Notes under the pieces: model-generated
What the model saw: the letters and a program-made list of their open reading frames with translations, nothing else
The model's database searches: none
Told to the model about the DNA's origin: nothing
NCBI GenBank assembly: GCA_950295325.1
Contig: OX485806.1
Location: 27,716,001 to 27,780,000 of the forward strand
DNA length: 64,000 bases
Reading direction: 5' to 3'
DNA from: Polytrichum commune
Lineage: Eukaryota; Streptophyta; Polytrichopsida; Polytrichales; Polytrichaceae
Shown here: piece after piece, positions 38,162 through 48,100 of the stretch
Position numbering within the stretch: position 1 is the stretch's first letter
Layout: each line of letters starts with the position of its first letter
Translations under genes and position numbers: made by a program

Positions 38162-38252
38162 GGACCCCATAAAGAAATGACGTGGACATTGCATTTTGTA
38201 TGGGATGATGTGTGGACCCATAAAGAAATGACGTGGATATTGCATTTTGTGA
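38162..38252 (+). repeat. Two tandem copies of a 51-bp segment
   Basis: ACCCATAAAGAAATGACGTG followed by GATATTGCATTTTGT occurs at 38162 (with small changes) and again at about 38213. The surrounding 37850-38620 is rich in ATGACGT/ACGTCA-like motifs. Confidence 0.6.
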
Positions 38253-39333
38253 AAATGCAATTGCAATCGTTGTTTTGGTTGACGTTATGTGAGACGGGAG
38301 AATGTTATGGGGGACAACATGTTCGTCTTGCATATTAAAATTTGTGATATTGTAGTTTTAGGCGTTGTTTTCGAAGCCATCATGTGTGGTGGGAGATTGT
38401 GATTTCCTTCATCATCTTCACCACAATAGGTGTCGATGGTATCATGGACATGAGACAACATGTCTGGGGACTCGTTTTTCATAATAACATCCCGTTAATA
38501 TACATATCAACGTTGACATGCATTGGCGTTGTCATGGACGCTTACATGAACATATGGGACACGCTGTTGACGTCAAGGTGGATGACATTCTAGATGAGCA
38601 TGGACATATACATAAAGAACATGTACAAAAGTTATTGCAAAACACACATATGTTGCCATAAAAAGGTTTTTATTCATTTCCACAACATGTTGCAACTAGA
38701 AAGTTGCAATCCTATATAAAAGGTTGCTACCTGTTGGCATGTGCTATAGAATAAACGGAAAAAACAATGTTCTATGTCACGACAAAATCACTAGCAACCC
38801 CAAAATTAATTTTACATGCATCTATGTTATCTCATTGTCATGAATGCATGATGTTGTTTGTACTATGCATAGAACTTGGATCTACTCCGATACCGGCCGC
38901 GGAATGTCTGTTGACATGTCATTTCTTCTTTTGCCTGTCCGTTTTTGTGACACTCTCTGCTTGCTACATCCCAAAACGATTCACATAGCACCACGACGAG
39001 TGTTAGTGAGTTTCTATCCATACATTACCAATATATGCAGATTGTGCAAAAGAAATTACAACAAATGAAAATACATTTTCCTTATCTTTCCTGGATTTAC
39101 CTCCTACAAATACGTTACACATTCATGTTTTTAGGAAGACAATTCAAGACATGAGTGAGCGTTATGATTGACATCCACATCTGTCGAACTAGACGTCTAA
39201 ACAAGTGTCTGATTCAACAAGCAGATGTCTAAAAAAACAGGCGTACGACGATGCGACATTGAATTCGATGTCTCCTCCTATGTTCGATAGGATCACAACC
39301 ATAGCTGGGGTTTTGTGTCAAATACTTTAATTA

Positions 39334-39771
39334 ATGGCTGGGTTCTATATAAGGATGGTGGTATGTGATATCCGTGGTGACGAATCACGATATCGTGATA
39401 TCGTGATAATCATGGTGGTATCCGTGGTGACGCTGGCGTGGCCTGCCGCCTTGTTCATGGTGGCATCGGCCGCAACATCTTTAATGACGTCGCTGCAAAC
39501 AAGCAATGCAGAAGGACATGGCACGCCCACAATGCTCATAACATTCAATGGGGGAGGAAGGGCAAGTTCCGGTGGGACCGTCTTCGCTTCCGCCGTGGTC
39601 GACGTCAGCACTGATGTGTCCACCAATTTTGCAGATGACGCTTGCGCTTACATGTCATTGCCTGTAATGTCTTGTTTAGCAAAGAACGGGTGGTTAGTTG
39701 CAGATGAACCAGTTGAGTTCGAAAAACAATCGGTTGAAGTTGAAGACTTGCCTCACCTGGAAACTAGTTGA
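39334..39771 (+). CDS. Unassigned 145-codon ORF in a GC-richer patch
   Basis: An ATG-initiated frame with a hydrophobic segment near residues 26-50 (MVVSVVTLAWPAALFMVASA), a Gly/Ser/Thr-rich middle and a Val/Glu-rich tail. The last 60 bp belong to the dispersed repeat also seen at 22713 and 61976, so the C-terminus is repeat-derived. A 93-codon frame runs antisense. No domain is recognised. It could be a captured gene fragment, a small membrane protein or chance; the contrast with AT-rich flanks is the main reason to list it. Confidence 0.2.
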   Translation: MAGFYIRMVVCDIRGDESRYRDIVIIMVVSVVTLAWPAALFMVASAATSLMTSLQTSNAEGHGTPTMLITFNGGGRASSGGTVFASAVVDVSTDVSTNFADDACAYMSLPVMSCLAKNGWLVADEPVEFEKQSVEVEDLPHLETS

Positions 39772-39906
39772 AGATTCGTCGATTTGCCACCTCTCCACCC
39801 TACCAAAGCAACAATGTGATTGCAGAATGTGCAGTAGCTGCAAATTTGACCTAGTGTAGTGCCTACACTCCTCAACACAAATAGGTAGGGCAAAAATCAC
39901 CTCTTT

Positions 39907-40146
39907 TTGAAGTGGGTTTTGCGGGAGGCTCTCTTCTGGAGCATCCGGCATGGAGCTTTGCGTCCCCCCCCGCTGCTGCAAACGCAAGCTCCTACGACGG
40001 TCCATTCCGACTGCGTCGAATGTGATGCGCGTCGACACCAACATCGACGGTCTCATGTCTCCACATTGCGGTACGAGATTGTTGAGAAGCACGGTGGCAT
40101 CCTACTCATCCACATCCACGACGTGAGCCCATTGCTATCAGGGTAA
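39907..40146 (+). CDS. Unassigned ORF ending at a donor-like site
   Basis: An open frame with a product rich in Arg, His and Pro. Near its end, at about 40139-40146, lies CAGGGTAAGTG, a good plant 5' splice site, so this might be an exon of a broken or captured gene. A 132-codon minus-strand frame (39694-40092) overlaps it, and I cannot tell which, if either, is real. No domain is recognised. Confidence 0.18.
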   Translation: MKWVLREALFWSIRHGALRPPPLLQTQAPTTVHSDCVECDARRHQHRRSHVSTLRYEIVEKHGGILLIHIHDVSPLLSG

Positions 40147-40199
40147 GTGATGCGTTTGCACTCTTTGAAAGAAGGTTCACCGTTCTGTTTAGAGTTTTA

Positions 40200-42343
40200 G
40201 GGTGCCGCCCAACCTTTGAGGGCACTTCCGCAGCACCAGGTGAAATGGTTGACCTCTGGGACACGTGGAAAATGGTCGACACGTGTCACAGTGGACGTCT
40301 GCCCATACATTGGCAAAGACGTATTTTGTATTATGTAAATTTAAATGAAGATACCAATAAGGACACCGCATGCGTATTTTGTATTCTATCAATTCCGTCT
40401 TCCGGTAAATGAATAAAAAATAGCATGCTTTAGATATCGTGAAATATTCATTGACATTTAACATGCAATTTGGATGTAACTACTACCATGGATAAGTGGT
40501 TTCACAATATCAATTGATTTAGTTCTTAGTTATTAGCATGTTCCGGCAAACATGCATGGTTTTTTATGTATTTTTTTATTTTTTTAATCCAGTTGCTTTC
40601 AAAGTGTCCCCATGAATTCCAAGAAGTATATGGAGTGTTCGAGTAATTAATCGTTTATTTGGAGTACTCATCCATCGATGATTCCATGACATTCAATGTC
40701 AATGTATGTTGCCGCCTGTCATCGCATTTTTCGTGGTGCGGGCAGCGTTTTCTGTCTGCCTGCCACATCAGCCATGAGTGTACAAGCAATGCAGATGTGC
40801 ACAGTGGTTGATGTGGTTTTTTTTCCCCTAGACACCCTCCAACAGAACGTATCCATGTTTTACCCAACACCCACAAAGACACGCACATCTAAAATAACAT
40901 TGCCACGTTTTCAAATGTGAACATGAATGTTTCCAACAGCATCGCATTTAATTTGAAGTATTGCGCGCGTTAACTGCCAAACATATTGACGTCCTACAAA
41001 ACAATACACGTTTTCTGAAAACAACCCCTAAAACGCCAATTTCTTAAAGTTGATCAACTTCAAAGACCTACAACATCAACTCATCTCTAGTGTACTCCTC
41101 AAGCAAACTACAAGATATGCAGTGGACAACGCTTTGCAACCAATGAGAGGCCAAAAATAAATATGGGACCGAACCCATACACAACATGTAGTTGGTTGCC
41201 TAAAGCAATTGTGGCCACCCATCCTTGTGCAATCGTGGCCATCCTTGATCTTGCTTCATCATAGCCATCCATTCTAAGGTACACTGTTGTGGTCCATCAA
41301 ACGATGATATATGTGTGGAAGGTCATGTGCAAGCAATTTAAGGGACACGTGGAAGATTTGTTGGTGCCACATATTACAGTGGAAGGATCCATCAATTAAG
41401 GGCTAGTTTTGTATGTGCGGTGAGGCCATCAAGATAGAGATCTAACCGCCTTTAGGTGGTCCTTATTTTTTATGATGCCCTGTCTCTAGGGCCTCACCTA
41501 TTACCTAATCCCCTACATATCCTAAGGCCCATGTCCCTAACCCCCAAAAAAATTTAGTCTAGGCTGAGTATGACCCAAGAGGGATATAATCAGGTACTAA
41601 AAAATGGAAGTGGTGGAGGGCCTGTGGTGGTGGGAGTCATTCTATAATAGATCCTCTTTCACCCAATTAGAATGATCCTTCATGACATAACATAATTATG
41701 CAACTACATGATGGTTTTTTTCCTAAAATAAAAGGTTGCAATTAATATACATTGAGTAAATTACAGCTGCTTGTCGAAAAATTCATAGTACACAGCCTAT
41801 GTGATCCCCATGAACATGGAACCCAAAATTAAAGGAGAATTATGCTCTTGTGATATCTAGTCCTACGGAACGCAACCAAACATGTGTGCAATGTTATGGG
41901 TTGTTTTAGGGTAGGGACAATTATTTTACCTCAAATTTCTTAATTTTGATGTTGCCACTTCAAGTGGTGTCATGTAATGTTACCTTCAAAGTAAAGTTGG
42001 GAACTCATTTTTAATGTTATTGTACATACACCCCAAGATCTTGCCATACGTATGTGATATTTGTTTTAGGGAAATGTGGAAGTCACCAAACCTTACAATG
42101 TAGTTTCCAAAGTTATCATTTACAACATAATGAGAAAAAAATCCATGTCTAGGACTGTAAATAAAAGTTTAGACCCCTCTATTGATTTTCACATGTTTTG
42201 TGAACTTTTGTTGAACTTCCAATGAGTATGTTTAACACAAAAAGGCTAATTGAAATAAATCGGATATTATATGGGGCCAACCAATGATTAATACATGGTT
42301 GTGACTTTAGAGTTAAGTCCATGTGGACCATAGGATTGTGTTA
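40200..42343. other. Intergenic DNA
   Basis: No gene is supported. 40930-41050 contains several short TTTT/ACGTC motifs but no defined element. Confidence 0.4.
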
Positions 42344-42446
42344 CAGTCTAACCTTGATAATGTCACCCTTGTTAATAGAACACCTTGATATTGTCACCTA
42401 AAAGTTTGAAACCGATTTTCATAGTGTAAAACTCCCTCGTTATTAT

Positions 42447-43748
42447 CTCGGGGGGGTCACTGGCGAAAAATGTAGGAACTACGTGCGATAAAATATAGGG
42501 TCTTGTATAAAAATTTGGCGTAAAATTTGTAAATTATTAGATGTAGTATAGGGTGCTTTGGGATTGTGAAACATGATTATATGTAATATAGCATTTGACA
42601 AAACATGATTAAATTACCTAAGTGGTACATATAAAATAGCATGGAGAAAAAGCGATAGTTTCAAAAATTAAATACTTTGCCACCAAAATATGGCATGTTC
42701 TATATAGGAAGGGTTCAAAAGATAAGGGTGAAGGTTGGTACTAAGTGGGGCAATTGTTGGCAACCCATTGACTTGATGAAACGTGTAGTCCATAACGGAA
42801 ATAGAGAAACGCTCTTCCCAACTACTATGGCTTACCTCCATTGGTTCAAAAAACAGCCGGGTCTCAACAAATATAAGTATGTTGAGAGTGGTTGTGTGTG
42901 GGTTGATGTGGATGCTATTATCTCAATTGTGTCTCTATTGTATGAATCAACTAGCAAAATCTACACCTTAGATGAGGTAGATGCAAACTCATTGAGTGAG
43001 TTCATTTCAAATAAAAAATAAAACCTACTAAATTTGTACTATCTCACACATGTGGAGATATAATTTGGAAAAAGGGCTGAATGATCATTAGTATACCTTG
43101 AAATTTGTAGTAGTCATTTTAGTTCGAGTACCCTCATATCTCCCACATGTGTAAATGGTAGCCTAGCTAGTTTAGGTGGATTTTGCTTGCATGGCATGGG
43201 ATTTTCCTCCAATGTGTAGGATTGGAAGATCAAGGCATCAATTGTAGGGATTCTGCAAACCTTGTAAATGTGACTTTGAGACACATGTGGCTGGCCTATT
43301 CCCTAAGACCTCAAGGTTTCTAACTGTGTTATCCAACACAACTTTTATTCGTTGGCTCGTGTTGCTTAATGACATGTAATTGCAATCTTTTGTTGTTATT
43401 GTTTAGTGTTTTGCTTTGCCTGGACTTCAGTGTGACCCTGAACCCTAAACCCTAGTAAATGTTTGTTTCTCTAACTCTGTACTTCTAACAAGAATTCTAC
43501 TGTATCATACACTTTAAGGAATGGGGGCAATCAGGGGAAAAAAATACATATAAGTAATATAGGGTACCATAAAATCAACCATCCAAGAATTTATAATTAC
43601 CAATAGGGTGCAAATAATCACAACAATTTACCATTATTACAAAAATTAACATCCCTTATAATCCTTTCTCATAGGTAAATAGCCCCCATTTTAATAGGTC
43701 ATTATCGCAGGTGTATGCAAAATATACAAGGGAGTGCCCCCCCCCGAG
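42447..43748 (+). mobile_element. G-run transposon copy 4 (1302 bp) with a private internal ORF
   Basis: An exact 8-bp duplication GTTATTAT flanks it (42439-42446 and 43749-43756). The ends are CTCGGGGGGGTCACT and the complement of AGTGCCCCCCCCCCGAG. About 245 bp at the left and about 155 bp at the right (43514-43670) are shared with the copy starting at 63257; the middle 820 bp is unique and contains a 110-codon ORF. The insertion lies within the pogo-like element and is therefore younger than it. Confidence 0.85.
42695..43021 (+). CDS. Small ORF carried inside the G-run transposon
   Basis: The frame is open from codons within the shared left arm; the first real ATG is at about 42695. It yields about 108 residues with good protein character: GRVQKIRVKVGTKWGNCWQP, HWFKKQPGLNKYKYVESGC and DEVDANSLSEFISNKK. 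No family is recognised and there is no transposase signature. The segment is absent from the other copies, so a captured host fragment (Pack-type transduction) is the main hypothesis. A decayed piece of the element's own transposase is the alternative. Confidence 0.35.
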   Translation: MFYIGRVQKIRVKVGTKWGNCWQPIDLMKRVVHNGNRETLFPTTMAYLHWFKKQPGLNKYKYVESGCVWVDVDAIISIVSLLYESTSKIYTLDEVDANSLSEFISNKK

Positions 43749-43892
43749 GTTATTATCCCTATCACCCTTGGTAATGTCACTATTTTTTTCTAAAATCCAT
43801 AGTGTAAATGTGATAATACCAATTATGGATGGATTGTATGTGATGGTTGGATGGACAAAATGTAGTAGCCAAAAGGGTCATGTGCCGCCCTT

Positions 43893-44390
43893 GTGATAAA
43901 TGCAATGCTATTCTTGGAACTTGATCGTGCACCAACCATGAACGGTGTTGTTTATACACGACACTCAAAGGTGTTGTCTTTTCACGGCGTTGTCAAGACT
44001 TCTCGGCCTCTATGCACCCCACCTTCCGTCACATGTGTTCAATTGTGTGAGGTGGAATATTATATTGAGGAGCTTGTGCAATTAGTGCAAGATGGCGAAC
44101 ATGTTCTTGATTCCATGGAAGTAGACCCATTGATTGTTGATAGCAGTGATGACGAGTCTAAAGTAGTGAAGCTAAGTGATGCACAACAATATGCTAAAGA
44201 TGTTTTGAATTTTATGGCTAGCCAAGGTTCTCAGATTTTCAACACTCATGAGTTGTTAGAAATGGAAAAAATCCATGACAAACTCATTAGAATTGGTGTT
44301 GCACATTTAACATCAACAAAACAATGTGACATTAGAAGCTTCTTTGTCTCTAGTGAGAGGTCTTTACCTGATCTCAATGACACATTATGA
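43893..44390 (+). pseudogene. C-terminal remnant of a pogo/Tigger-type DDE transposase
   Basis: An open frame of about 160 codons. An acidic stretch (VDSSDDESKVVKL) is followed by a helical tail (EMEKIHDKLIRIGVAHL) and ends near KQCDIRSFF. The last motif matches the 'KQxxIxSFF' terminus common to Tigger and CENP-B-like transposases, and it lies just inside a TIR of the right class. The catalytic DDE core is missing, removed by deletion and not only by the nested insertion. Non-functional. Confidence 0.65.
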
Positions 44391-44769
44391 TGTGCTCTTG
44401 TTGTTATTCACAATTTGGAATTAGATTTTACATTCAAAAACATTGAAGTCTTGTATTTGTTATTTTCTTTTTTACATTGTAATTTTATTTTGATTTTCTA
44501 CCTATTTTTTTGATAATATCACATTATGCACAAATCTTCAAAATGTGACATTATCAAATATGTCACACCTTGTTTATATCACCCTTTTGGTGAAACGGAT
44601 GGTGTGACATTATCAAGGTTAGACTGTACCAAACTCTATTCATTGACTTTGACATGCAATGGAATGACAAATGGATCTCATATACTATTAAAATGTAGTC
44701 AAACACTTTGTAAGATATAATAATTGTATATGAAGTTGAGGAAACATAGTTATTTTTTCAAATCAAGTT

Positions 44770-45123
44770 TGGTTTCAATGCATCTGCTAGAGGTTTCCAA
44801 TGCTTAACATTTCAGGAAATCGAGCTCCTCCACCACTAAGAGGTTGCTTATTCCAAGGGGAAACTCCTCCAAAACCTCACATTCAAACGTGTCCAATATT
44901 TTGAGTTTCGTCAAATTTCCAAAGCTTTCTGGGATCGTTTTCAATGCCCGACATCTTGTGAAATTGAGCTCCTCCAACGCTAAGAGTTGCTTACTCCAAG
45001 ACGAAACTCCTCCAAAATCCTCACATTCAAACATGTCCAATATTTTGAGTTTGTCAACTTTCCAAAGCCTTCGGGGATCGTTTTCAATGCCCGACATCTT
45101 ACGAAATTGAGCTCCTCCAATGC
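44770..45123 (-). pseudogene. Decayed LRR units downstream of the PNL stop
   Basis: Continuing past the stop at 45124-45126 on the minus strand, the 144-bp repeat goes on for about two and a half more units: RCRALKTIPEGFGKLT, then a 1-bp deletion, KLKILDMFECE, a +1/-1 pair of shifts, and LEELNFTRCRALKTIPESFG, ending at a stop at 44804. These were once coding. The units are more diverged than those in the ORF, consistent with loss of constraint or of homogenisation after truncation. Confidence 0.8.
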
Positions 45124-48100
45124 TTAGAGGTTGCTTACTCCGGGAGGGAACTCCTCCAAACCCTCACATTCAAACATGTGCAATATTTTGAGTTTTGTCA
45201 AGTTGCCAAAGCTTTCCGGGATTGTTTTCAGTGCCCGACATGTCGCGAAATTGAGCTCCTCCAACGCCAAGAGGTTGCTTACTCCGGGAGGGAACTCCTC
45301 CAAACCCTCACATTCAAACATGCGCAGTATTTTGAGTTTTGTCAAGTTGCCAAAGCTTTCCGGAATTGTTTTCAGTGCCCGACATGTCGCGAAATTGAGC
45401 TCCTCCAACCCCAAGAGGTTGCTTACTCCGAGAGGGAACTCCTCCAAACCCTCACATTCAAACATGTGCAATATTTTGAGTTTTGTCAAGTTGCCAAAGC
45501 TTTCTGGAATTGTTTTCAATGCCCGACATGTCGCGAAATTGAGCTCCTCCAACGCTAAGAGGTTGCTTACTCCGGGAGGGAACTCCTCCAAACCCTCACA
45601 TTCAAACATGCGCAATATTTTGAGTTTTGTCAAGTTGCCAAAGCTTTCCGGAATTGTTTTCAGTGCCCGACATGTCGCGAAATTGAGCTCCTCCAACGCC
45701 AAGAGGTTGCTTACTCCGAGAGGGAACTCCTCCAAACCCTCACATTCAAACATGCGCAGTATTTTGAGTTTTGTCAAGTTGCCAAAGCTTTCCGGGATCG
45801 CTTTCAGTGCCCGACATCTCCCGAAATTGAGCTCCTCCAATGCTAAGAGGTTGCTTACTCCGAGAGGGAACTCCTCCAAACCCTCACATTCAAACATGCG
45901 CAGTATTTTGAGTTTTGTCAAGTTGCCAAAGCTTTCCGGAATTGTTTTCAATGCCCGACATCTCGCGAAATTGAGCTCCTCCAACGCTAAGAGGTTGCTT
46001 ACTCCGGGAGGGAACTCCTCCAAACCCTCACATTCAAACATGCACAGTATTTTGAGTTTTGTCAAGTTGCCAAAGCTTTCCGGAATTGTTTTTAGTGCCC
46101 GACATGTCGCGAAATTGAGCTCCTCCAACGCTAAGAGGTTGCTTACTCCGAGAGGGAACTCCTCCAAACCCTCACATTCAAACATGCACAGTGTTTTGAG
46201 TTTTGTCAAACTACCAAAGCTTTCCGGGATTGTTTTCAATGCGCAACATCTCGCGAAATTGAGCTCCTCCAACGCTAAGAGGTTGCTTACTCCGGGAGGG
46301 AATTCCTCCAAACCCTCACATTGAAACATGCGCAGTTTTTTGAGTTTTGTCAAGTTGCCAAAGCTTTCCGGAATTGTTTTCAGTGCCGGACATGTCGCGA
46401 AATTGAGCTCCTCCAACGCTAAGAGGTTGTTTACTCCGAGAGGGAACTCTTCCAAACCCTCACATTCAAACATGCACAGTGTTTTGAGTTTTGTCAAGTT
46501 GCCAAAGCTTTCCGGGATTGTTTTCAATGCCCAACATCTCGCGAAATTGAGCTCCTCCAACGCTAAGAGGTTGCTTACTCCGAGAGGGAACTCCTCCAAA
46601 CCCTCACATTCAAACATGCGCAGTATTTTGAGTTTTGTCAAGTTGCCAAAGCTTTCCGGAATTGTTTTCAGTGCCCGACATGTCGCGAAATTGAGCTCCT
46701 CCAATGCTAAGAGGTTGCTTACTCCGAGAGGAAATTCCTCCAAAGCCTCACATTCCCACATGTACAATGTTCTAAGTCTTGTCAAGTTGCCAAAGCTTTC
46801 CGGGATCGTTTTCAGTGCCCGACATCTCACGAAATTGAGCTCCTCCAATGCTAAGAGGTTGCTTACTCCAAGAGGGAACTCTTCCAAACCCTCACATTCA
46901 AACATGCGCAATATTTTGAGTTTTGTCAAGTTGCCAAAGCTTTCCAAAATTGTTTTCAATGCTCGACATCTCGCGAAATTGAGGTCCTCCAACGCTAAGA
47001 GGTTGCTTACTCCGGGAGGGAATTCCTCCAAAGCCTCACACTCCCACATGTACAATGTTCTAAGTCTTGTCAAGTTGCCAAAGCTTTCCGGAATTGTTTT
47101 CAGTGCCCGACATGTCGCGAAATTGAGCTCCTCCAACGCTAAGAGGTTGCTTACTCCGGGAGGGAACTCCTCCAAACCCTCACATTCAAACATGTGCAAT
47201 ATTTTGAGTTTTGTCAAGTTGCCAAAGCTTTCCGGAATTGTTTTCAGTGCCCGACATGTCGCGAAATTGAGCTCCTCCAACGCCAAGAGGTTGCTTACTC
47301 CGAGAGGGAACTCCTCCAAACTCTCACATTCAAACATGCACAGTGTTTTGAGTTTTGTCAAACTGCCAAAGCTTTCCGGGATTGTTTTCAATGCGCAACA
47401 TCTCGCGAAATTGAGCTCCTCCAACGCTAACAGGTTGCTTACTCCGGGAGGGAACTCCTCCAAACCCTCACATTCAAACATGCGCAGTATTTTGAGTTTT
47501 GTCAAGTTGCCAAAGCTTTCCGGAATTGTTTTCAGTGCCCGACATGTCTCGAAATTGAGCTCCTCCAACGCTAAGAGGTTGCTTACTCCGAGAGGAAATT
47601 CCTCCAAAGCCTCACACTCCCACATGTACAATGTTCTAAGTCTTGTCAAGTTGCCAAAGCTTTCCGGGATCGTTTTCAGTGCCCGACATCTCCCGAAATT
47701 GAGCTCCTCCAATGCTAAGAGGTTGCTTACTCCGAAAGGGAACTCCTCCAAACCCTCACATTCAAACATGCGCAGTATTTTGAGTTTTGTCAAGTTGCCA
47801 AAGCTTTCCGGAATTGTTTTCAATGCCCGACATGTCGCGAAATTGAGCTCCTCCAACGCTAAGAGGTTGCTTACTCCGGGAGGGAACTCCTCCAAACCCT
47901 CACATTCAAACATGCGCAATATTTTGAGTTTTGTCAAGTTGCCAAAGCTTTCCGGAATTGTTTTCAGTGCCCGACATGTCGCGAAATTGAGCTCCTCCAA
48001 CGCCAAGAGGTTGCTTACTCCGAGAGGGAACTCCTCCAAACCCTCACATTCAAACATGCGCAGTATTTTGAGTTTTGTCAAGTTGCCAAAGCTTTCCGGG

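Larger units (their letters stand above)
42344..44626 (+). mobile_element. pogo/Tigger-like Tc1-mariner element, interrupted by a nested transposon
   Basis: TIRs CAGTCTAACCTTGATAATG at 42344 and the complement at 44626 are flanked by TA (42342-42343 and 44627-44628), as expected for Tc1/mariner-pogo insertion. Subterminal copies of GATAATGTCAC, the likely transposase-binding motif, recur near both ends. After removing the nested 1.3 kb element and one TSD copy, about 0.97 kb remains. That is far too little for an autonomous copy, so most of the transposase is deleted. Confidence 0.85.

Noticed and set aside
43436-43456. Telomere-like CCCTAAACCCTAG
   Set aside because: Only two units, within ordinary AT-rich DNA inside a transposon; too short for a telomere or interstitial telomeric array.
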